Shown here in pieces: positions 5,506 to 9,509 of a stretch of DNA of 9,509 bases. Below the pieces are notes generated by a model that worked only from the letters and a program-made list of their open reading frames with translations, was not told where the DNA came from and made no database searches. Position 1 is the first letter of the stretch. Every line of letters starts with the position of its first letter. A program made the translations under genes and the position numbers. Location: contig JBLJBF010000128.1 in the NCBI GenBank assembly GCA_047637855.1, positions 1-9,509 on the forward strand, read 5' to 3'. The DNA is from Pseudoflavonifractor sp047637855 (GTDB lineage: Bacteria > Bacillota > Clostridia > Oscillospirales > Oscillospiraceae).

Positions 5506-6375
5506 ATGAAAGTCCGCAAAGCAGTGATCCCCGCCGCCGGCCTGGGGACCCGGATGCTCCCCGCCACCAAGACCGTGCCCAAGGAAATGCTCCCCCTGGT
5601 GGACAAGCCGGTCATCCAGTATATTATCGAGGAGGCGGTGGCCTCAGGCATCGAGGATATTCTCATCGTTACCAATCGGGCCAAATCTGCCATGGACGAC
5701 TACTTCGACTACTATCCCGAGCTGGAGACCCGGCTGAACCAAGGGGGCAAGGACAAGGAACTCTACGAGGTCCGCCGCGCCGCCGATCTGGCCAACATCT
5801 TCTATGTCCGCCAGAAGGAGACCAAGGGCCTGGGCCACGCGATCGGCCGGGCCAGGCGGTTCGTGGGGGACGAGCCCTTCGCCGTCCTCCTGGGCGACGA
5901 CATCATGCGCTCGGAAAAGCCGGTCATCGGCCAGCTCATAGCCGCCGCCGAGAAATATGACGCCTCCTGCGTGGGGGTGCAGCAGGTCTCCTCCGACGCC
6001 ATCAGCAAGTACTCCTCGGTGAAGATATCCCCCCTGGAGGAGCGGATTTTCGCCGTCTCTGATATGAATGAGAAACCGACCCCCGCCCAGATGTTCTCCA
6101 ACTACGCCATTTTGGGCCGTTATGTCCTCACGCCGGAGATCTTCGATATCCTGGAGTATCAGGCCCCTGGCTACGGCGGGGAGATCCAGCTCACCGACGC
6201 CCTCCAGGTGCTGTGCCAGCGCAGTAAGATGGTGGCGGTGGACTTTGAGGGCCGCCGGTACGACACAGGCAACCTCAAAGGCTTTTTGGAGGCAACCATC
6301 GACTTCTCGCTGGACCACCCGGAGACCGGGGACTGGCTCAGGGAGTTCCTCAAGGGGAAATTCCGTTCTATCTGA
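5506..6375 (+). CDS. galU: UTP--glucose-1-phosphate uridylyltransferase
   Basis: This cytoplasmic enzyme makes UDP-glucose from UTP and glucose-1-phosphate, the precursor for glycolipids, teichoic-acid glucosylation and exopolysaccharides. The 289-residue length is normal for bacterial GalU. Diagnostic features are the nucleotide-binding loop PAAGLGTRMLPATKTVPKEM (9-28), VDKPVIQYIIEEA (32-44), the metal and nucleotide segment LLGDD (128-132), EKP (189-191), GGEIQLTDAL (224-233) and GRRYDTGNLKGFL (249-261). The start ATG follows a strong AAGGAGG (5490-5496). It sits 17 bases behind queT with no promoter or terminator visible between them. No other sugar-nucleotide genes are nearby. Confidence 0.96.
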   Translation: MKVRKAVIPAAGLGTRMLPATKTVPKEMLPLVDKPVIQYIIEEAVASGIEDILIVTNRAKSAMDDYFDYYPELETRLNQGGKDKELYEVRRAADLANIFYVRQKETKGLGHAIGRARRFVGDEPFAVLLGDDIMRSEKPVIGQLIAAAEKYDASCVGVQQVSSDAISKYSSVKISPLEERIFAVSDMNEKPTPAQMFSNYAILGRYVLTPEIFDILEYQAPGYGGEIQLTDALQVLCQRSKMVAVDFEGRRYDTGNLKGFLEATIDFSLDHPETGDWLREFLKGKFRSI

Positions 6376-6404
6376 AAAAACAGTGGGAAAACGCGGACTG
6401 TCGC

Positions 6405-6432
6405 TTGACATTTCGCGTTTTTCCTATATAAT
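6405..6432 (+). promoter_or_regulatory. Strong promoter of the rpsF-ssb-rpsR operon
   Basis: A perfect TTGACA (6405-6410) and a perfect TATAAT (6427-6432) are separated by 16 bases. This is the best match to the housekeeping sigma-factor consensus in the window, as expected for a ribosomal-protein operon. No clear terminator separates it from galU, so some read-through is possible. Confidence 0.88.
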
Positions 6433-6439
6433 AATGTAG

Positions 6440-6520
6440 CTTGTCTGCGCACGCGCGGGCAACACATCCTTGCCCTCGTCTAAGAACGAGGGCCATACGT
6501 CCATAAGGAGGTGCACAAAA
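6440..6520 (+). promoter_or_regulatory. rpsF leader with two mutually exclusive hairpins
   Basis: The roughly 80-base leader can form GGGCAA/TTGCCC (6457-6462 with 6470-6475) or GCCCTCGT/ACGAGGGC (6472-6479 with 6486-6493, loop CTAAGA). They share bases 6472-6475, so they compete. Many bacterial rpsF leaders carry a binding site for the S6:S18 complex that gives feedback control. I did not find the expected CCG box of that motif, so autoregulation is inferred only from position. The Shine-Dalgarno AAGGAGGTG (6505-6513) lies outside both stems. Confidence 0.4.
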
Positions 6521-6820
6521 ATGGCAAAATTAAGCGCAAATTACGAGGCGGTCTACATTCTCAATCCCGAGCTGGGTGAGGAAGCCACCGCCGCCCTGGT
6601 AGCGAAGTTCAAGACCCTGGTGGAGGAGAACGGTACCCTCGCCGAGATCGACGAGTGGGGCAAGCGCCGCTTGGCCTATCCCATCAACGACCTGAACGAC
6701 GGTTACTATGTCCTCATGACCTTCAGCTCGCTGCCCAGCTTCCCCCTGGAGCTGGACCGTATCTTCCGTATTACCGACGGTGTGATGCGTTCCCTCATCA
6801 TCTGCAAGGATGAGGACTAA
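6521..6820 (+). CDS. rpsF: 30S ribosomal protein S6
   Basis: This 99-residue protein has the normal length for S6. It binds S18 and the central domain of 16S rRNA during assembly of the small-subunit platform. Family features are NYEAVYILNPEL (7-18), the EWGKRRLAYPI strand (45-55), GYYVLMTF (61-68) and the closing DRIFRITDGVMRSLI (79-93). The ATG at 6521 is nine bases after a near-perfect AAGGAGG. A longer frame from 6470 was rejected because it would start inside the leader hairpins. It is first in the rpsF-ssb-rpsR operon. Confidence 0.96.
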   Translation: MAKLSANYEAVYILNPELGEEATAALVAKFKTLVEENGTLAEIDEWGKRRLAYPINDLNDGYYVLMTFSSLPSFPLELDRIFRITDGVMRSLIICKDED

Positions 6821-6834
6821 GGGAGGGCTGAGAA

Positions 6835-7314
6835 ATGCTCAATAGGATCCTGCTCATGGGTCGGCTGACCCGTGACCCCGAGCTCCGGCACACCCAGGCG
6901 GGGGCCCCCGTGGTCTCCTTCTCCCTGGCTGTTGACCGGGACTTTAAGGATAAGTCCACCGGCGAGAAGTCCACCGATTTTATCGATGTGGTAGCCTGGC
7001 GGCAGACGGCCGAGTTCGTCTCCCGTTTCTTCACCAAGGGCCGCATGGCCGTGGTGGAGGGCCGACTTCAGATCCGGGACTGGACGGACAAGGACGGCGG
7101 CAAGCGCCGCAGTGCCGAGGTCATCGCGGACAACGTCTACTTCGGCGACTCCAAGCGGGACGGCGAGGGCGGCGGCGGTGGCTATTCCGGCGGCGGTGGC
7201 AGCTACCCCGGTCCCACCGGCGGCTATGCGCCCCCTCCCACTGGCGGCCCATCCGGCCCCAGCGGGAACGAATTCGGCGATCTGGCCGACGACGACGGCG
7301 AGCTCCCCTTTTGA
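6835..7314 (+). CDS. ssb: Single-stranded DNA-binding protein
   Basis: The 159-residue protein has an OB-fold domain (about 1-105) with MLNRILLMGRLTRDPELRHT (1-20), PVVSFSLAVDRDF (25-37), TDFIDVVAWRQTAEFVSRFF (47-66), a KGRMAVVEGRLQIRDW strand pair (68-83) and VYFG (101-104). A flexible Gly/Ser/Pro-rich linker (about 112-146) leads to the acidic tip DLADDDGELPF (149-159), which in this family recruits replication and repair partners. It coats single-stranded DNA during replication, recombination and repair. The start follows AAGGGAGG with eight bases of spacing, 14 bases after rpsF. Its location between rpsF and rpsR is the classical Firmicute arrangement. Confidence 0.97.
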   Translation: MLNRILLMGRLTRDPELRHTQAGAPVVSFSLAVDRDFKDKSTGEKSTDFIDVVAWRQTAEFVSRFFTKGRMAVVEGRLQIRDWTDKDGGKRRSAEVIADNVYFGDSKRDGEGGGGGYSGGGGSYPGPTGGYAPPPTGGPSGPSGNEFGDLADDDGELPF

Positions 7315-7354
7315 TGTAAACATAAAAAGGGTCCCCCAAGGCTTTTCCTTTATC

Positions 7355-7481
7355 GCCGGGCGGAAGTGAATTCCACCCCGGCTCCGGCGCATTCGCGCCG
7401 CCCCGCCTCACGGCGGGGAGCCGTTCAAGGAACACAACAGGATGGGACTTACGTCCCTCTGATTAAGGGGTATTTTGCCCC
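7355..7481 (+). repeat. Run of five small hairpins in the ssb-rpsR spacer
   Basis: The 187-base spacer holds consecutive palindromes. The first is GCCGGG/CCCGGC (7355-7360 with 7377-7382) with an inner GGAA/TTCC. The second is CGGCGC/GCGCCG (7385-7400, loop ATTC). The third is CCCCGCC/GGCGGGG (7401-7418, loop TCAC). The fourth is GGGAC/GTCCC (7444-7457, loop TTAC). The last is GGGG/CCCC (7467-7481). Several are separated by only a few bases and have 4-base loops. None has a T-tract, so they probably do not stop transcription; they could affect mRNA processing or the ratio of S18 to Ssb. Confidence 0.7.
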
Positions 7482-7501
7482 AGGAATGGAGGTTACCCGC
7501 T

Positions 7502-7747
7502 ATGCCTATGGATAACAGAGAGCAGCGCCCCCGCGGCCGCAAGCGCCGCAAGGTCTGTACCTTCTGCGTGGACAAGGTGGAGCACATCGACTATAAGGAC
7601 GCTGTCAAGCTGCGTCGTTTCCTGTCTGAGCGCTCCAAGATCCTGCCCCGCCGGACCACCGGCACCTGCGCGATGCATCAGCGCCAGCTCACCGAGGCCA
7701 TCAAGCGCGCCCGTCAGATCGCGCTGATCCCCTTCGTCACCGACTGA
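7502..7747 (+). CDS. rpsR: 30S ribosomal protein S18, cysteine-containing (probable zinc-binding) form
   Basis: The 81-residue protein is a normal length for S18, the partner of S6 on the 30S platform. The basic N-terminus (RPRGRKRRK, 9-17) precedes KVCTFCVDKVEHIDYKD (17-33) and the conserved core LRRFLSERSKILPRRTTGTC (37-56), then HQRQLTEAIKRARQIALIPF (59-78). Cys19, Cys22, Cys56 and His59 form a plausible zinc site, the cysteine-rich type of S18 known in several bacteria. The ATG at 7502 is nine bases from GGAGG (7488-7492); the in-frame ATG at 7508 would be too far, and a TTG frame from 7475 starts upstream of that site. It is last in the operon and is followed by a terminator. Confidence 0.96.
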   Translation: MPMDNREQRPRGRKRRKVCTFCVDKVEHIDYKDAVKLRRFLSERSKILPRRTTGTCAMHQRQLTEAIKRARQIALIPFVTD

Positions 7748-7762
7748 TTGATGTGAAGAGCA

Positions 7763-7797
7763 CGAGACCCCCTCAAATTGAGGGGGTCTCGTTTTTT
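7763..7797 (+). terminator. Intrinsic terminator of the rpsF-ssb-rpsR operon
   Basis: A stem CGAGACCCCCTC/GAGGGGGTCTCG (7763-7774 with 7780-7791) closes an AAATT loop and is followed immediately by six T residues (7792-7797). It begins 15 bases after the rpsR stop. Confidence 0.93.
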
Positions 7798-7801
7798 AGC
7801 G

Positions 7802-7829
7802 CGGACGGGCGGCCTTTGCCGCCCGCCCG
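7802..7829 (-). terminator. Hairpin behind the DUF1846 gene, possible terminator
   Basis: GGGCGGC/GCCGCCC (7807-7813 with 7818-7824, 4-base loop) extends outward with one mismatch to about 7802-7829. It lies five bases past the minus-strand stop codon. In the leftward direction no T-run follows directly, so termination efficiency is uncertain. The convergent rpsR terminator lies just beyond it. Confidence 0.5.
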
Positions 7830-7834
7830 GCTCC

Positions 7835-9322
7835 CTATCTGTGGTAGAGCTTATTGGTCTCATACTGGGGCTCGCAGGTGAGCCGCAGACCCAGCTTGGC
7901 GTAGGTGGTGGAGTCGGCGGGGGATAAAATGACGGTGGTGTGGGCCTCGCAGCCGCGCAGGGCGGAGAGCTGATCCAGGGCCTGCTTGGCCAAGGGGTTG
8001 GTGGCGGCCGAGATGGCCAGGGCGATCAGAATTTCGTCGCTGTGGAGGCGGGGGTTCTGAGAGCCCAGGTGGTCTACCTTGACGGTCTGGATGGGCGCGA
8101 TGGCCTCGGGTGAGATGAGGTGCTGCGCATGGTCGATGCCGGCCAGGCGCTTGAGGGCGTTGAGGAGGACGGCGGAGGAGGCCCCCATAAGGGCGGTGGT
8201 CTTGCCGGTGACAATCTCGCCGTCGGGCAGCTCAATGGCGCCGGAGGGATTGCCCGTCTCCTCCGCTACCCGGAGAGCGGCACCGATGATGGGGCGCAGC
8301 TCGGCGCTGGCCTTGGCCTGCTGCATAAGGTTCTCCAGCTTGTACACCATGTCCTCGTCGGCCTGGCCCTGGCGGCGGTCGCACAGGGCGGCGTAGTACC
8401 GGCGGACGATCTCCTGCCGGGCGGCGGCGCATACGGCCTCGTCGTCAAGGATGCAGTGCCCGGCCATGTTCACCCCCATGTCGGTGGGGGATTTGTAGGG
8501 GCACTCCCCCATAATCTTCTCAAAGATGGTGGACAGGACGGGAAAAATCTCAATGTCCCGGTTGTAGTTCACCGTGGTGACGCCGTAAGCGGTGAGGTGG
8601 AAGGGGTCGATCATATTCACATCTCCCAGGTCCACAGTGGCGGCCTCGTAGGCCAGGTTGACCGGGTGCTGGAGGGGCAGATTCCAGATGGGGAAGGTCT
8701 CGAACTTGGCGTACCCGGCCTTGACGCCCCGGCGGTGCTCGTGGTAGAGCTGGGAGAGGCAGACCGCCATCTTCCCGCTGCCGGGGCCCGGGGCGGTGAC
8801 CACCACCAGCGGGCGGGCAGTCTCGATATAGTCGTTTTTGCCGTAGCCCTCATCGCTGACGATGTGGGAGATGTTGTGGGGATAGCCGGCGATGGGGTAG
8901 TGAAGGTAGCAGCGCACGCCCAGATCCTCCATCCGGCGGCGGAAGGCGTCGGCGGCGCTCTGCCCCGCGTAGCGGGTCACCACCACGCTGCCCACGTAGA
9001 GGCCCTGGGCGCGGAAGGCGTCGATGAGGCGAAGCACGTCCACGTCGTAGGTAATGCCCAGGTCGCCGCGGACCTTGTTCTTCTCAATGTCGTTGGCGCA
9101 GATGGCGATGACGATCTCGGCCGAGTCCCGCAGCTCCTTGAGCATCCTGATCTTACTGTCGGGCTGAAAACCGGGCAGGACCCGGGAGGCGTGGTAGTCG
9201 TCAAAAAGCTTGCCGCCGAACTCCAGGTAGAGCTTGTTGCCAAATTGGCTGATCCTCTGCCTGATATGGGCGGACTGGGTCTCCAAATATCTGTCGTTGT
9301 CAAATCCGATCCGTTTCATCAT
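7835..9322 (-). CDS. DUF1846 domain-containing protein (function unknown)
   Basis: The 495-residue protein matches the DUF1846 family over its whole length, as recognised from IGFDNDRYLETQSAHI (5-20), GNKLYLEFGGKLFDDYHASR (28-47), AICANDIEKNKVRGDLGITY (73-92), a glycine-rich PGPGSGKMA (178-186) resembling a phosphate-binding loop, and IHxVSDEGYGKN-type residues around 152-163. The latter part includes SPTDMGVNMAGHCI (278-291) and SQNPRLHSDEILIALAISAA (421-440). No signal peptide or membrane segment is seen, so it is probably cytosolic. Structures of family members exist, but I know of no established biochemical role. The first of two adjacent ATGs (9322) is preferred, as GGAGG lies 12 bases upstream; that site overlaps a small CCCGCC/GGCGGG hairpin (9331-9349). 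It is transcribed alone, convergent with the rpsF operon. Confidence 0.9.
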   Translation of the reverse strand: MMKRIGFDNDRYLETQSAHIRQRISQFGNKLYLEFGGKLFDDYHASRVLPGFQPDSKIRMLKELRDSAEIVIAICANDIEKNKVRGDLGITYDVDVLRLIDAFRAQGLYVGSVVVTRYAGQSAADAFRRRMEDLGVRCYLHYPIAGYPHNISHIVSDEGYGKNDYIETARPLVVVTAPGPGSGKMAVCLSQLYHEHRRGVKAGYAKFETFPIWNLPLQHPVNLAYEAATVDLGDVNMIDPFHLTAYGVTTVNYNRDIEIFPVLSTIFEKIMGECPYKSPTDMGVNMAGHCILDDEAVCAAARQEIVRRYYAALCDRRQGQADEDMVYKLENLMQQAKASAELRPIIGAALRVAEETGNPSGAIELPDGEIVTGKTTALMGASSAVLLNALKRLAGIDHAQHLISPEAIAPIQTVKVDHLGSQNPRLHSDEILIALAISAATNPLAKQALDQLSALRGCEAHTTVILSPADSTTYAKLGLRLTCEPQYETNKLYHR

Positions 9323-9396
9323 CCCGCGGACCCGCCTCCACCCGGCGGGACCGCCAACCCCTCTCTATAAATCGCTCTGCGCACAAAACAATTGAT

Positions 9397-9425
9397 ATTG
9401 TACCACAAACACCGAAACCATTCAA
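9397..9425 (-). promoter_or_regulatory. Promoter of the DUF1846 gene
   Basis: On the minus strand, TTGAAT (9425-9420) and TACAAT (9402-9397) are separated by 17 bases, and the -10 is extended by TGG. The transcript would start near 9390, leaving a leader of about 70 bases. Confidence 0.75.
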
Positions 9426-9427
9426 AC

Positions 9428-9468
9428 CCCTTTCTCCAAAAAAATGAGAGGCAATTTTGGAGAAAGGG
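9428..9468. repeat. 14-pair palindrome upstream of the DUF1846 promoter
   Basis: CCCTTTCTCCAAAA (9428-9441) is a perfect inverted match of TTTTGGAGAAAGGG (9455-9468), with a 13-base loop. It sits next to the -35 of the DUF1846 promoter. No T-run follows on the plus strand. It could be an operator, an isolated member of the palindrome arrays, or a terminator for a gene beyond the window. Confidence 0.7.
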
Positions 9469-9509
9469 TGGATATCCGCTCTCGACGGAGAGTGAAAAAA
9501 GTGGTATGA
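9469..9509 (+). other. Window edge: possible upstream region of a rightward gene
   Basis: The last bases hold a small hairpin CTCTC/GAGAG (9479-9492) and AAAAAAGTGGTATGA at the end. There is too little sequence to support a gene. GTG at 9501 or ATG at 9506 could follow the weak GGAGAG at 9487-9492, or the segment could be promoter DNA. Confidence 0.2.

Noticed and set aside
8120..9370. A 416-codon plus-strand open frame opposite the DUF1846 gene
   Set aside because: Its composition is low-complexity (Gly, Val, His and Asp rich) with no recognisable domain, it has no convincing ribosome-binding site, and the opposite strand encodes a clear full-length DUF1846 protein. It is an antisense shadow of GC-rich codon bias.
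1..9509. tRNA or rRNA genes
   Set aside because: No cloverleaf with a GTTCRANNC-type arm and CCA end, and no recognisable rRNA segment, was seen on either strand by eye.

Overview
This window looks like a chromosomal segment of a high-GC, Gram-positive gut Clostridium of the Oscillospiraceae type (Flavonifractor, Lawsonibacter, Intestinimonas and relatives). The placement is inferred from the two-subunit iron-sulfur L-serine dehydratase (sdaAB/sdaAA), the Firmicute-style rpsF-ssb-rpsR operon with a cysteine-containing S18, a queT gene behind a structured leader, a DUF1846 gene, SigA-like promoters and strong AGGAGG ribosome-binding sites. No transposase, integrase, phage gene, CRISPR array or defence cassette is visible. 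The genes are housekeeping or core-metabolic.

Layout from left to right. The minus-strand operon sdaAB-sdaAA occupies 1-1160, and sdaAA runs off the left edge. A 523-base divergent spacer (1161-1683) holds a tandem duplication of about 224 bases, rich in hairpins, that includes the first 14 codons of sdaAB. It also holds back-to-back promoters for sdaAB (leftward) and a CNNM/CorC-family membrane protein (rightward, 1684-3027). A strong terminator and a new promoter precede a secreted TraB/GumN-domain protein with SLH-like N-terminal repeats (3158-4543). A 429-base spacer follows. Its first part is a second hairpin array flanked by 65-base direct repeats. Its second part is a probable preQ1-type riboswitch leader for queT (4973-5488), which is followed after 17 bases by galU (5506-6375).

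A consensus-like promoter then drives rpsF (6521-6820), ssb (6835-7314) and rpsR (7502-7747), ending in a classical terminator. The ssb-rpsR spacer is a third run of small hairpins. A convergent minus-strand DUF1846 gene (7835-9322) with its own promoter closes the window. The right edge may be the upstream region of another rightward gene.

How the genes fit together. sdaAB/sdaAA make the serine deaminase that yields pyruvate and ammonia. queT imports a queuosine precursor. galU makes UDP-glucose for envelope polymers. rpsF/ssb/rpsR serve translation and DNA maintenance. The most unusual content is non-coding: intergenic arrays of near-perfect palindromes, built as interchangeable modules. 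In one pair of copies a stem differs at three base pairs, all of them compensatory.
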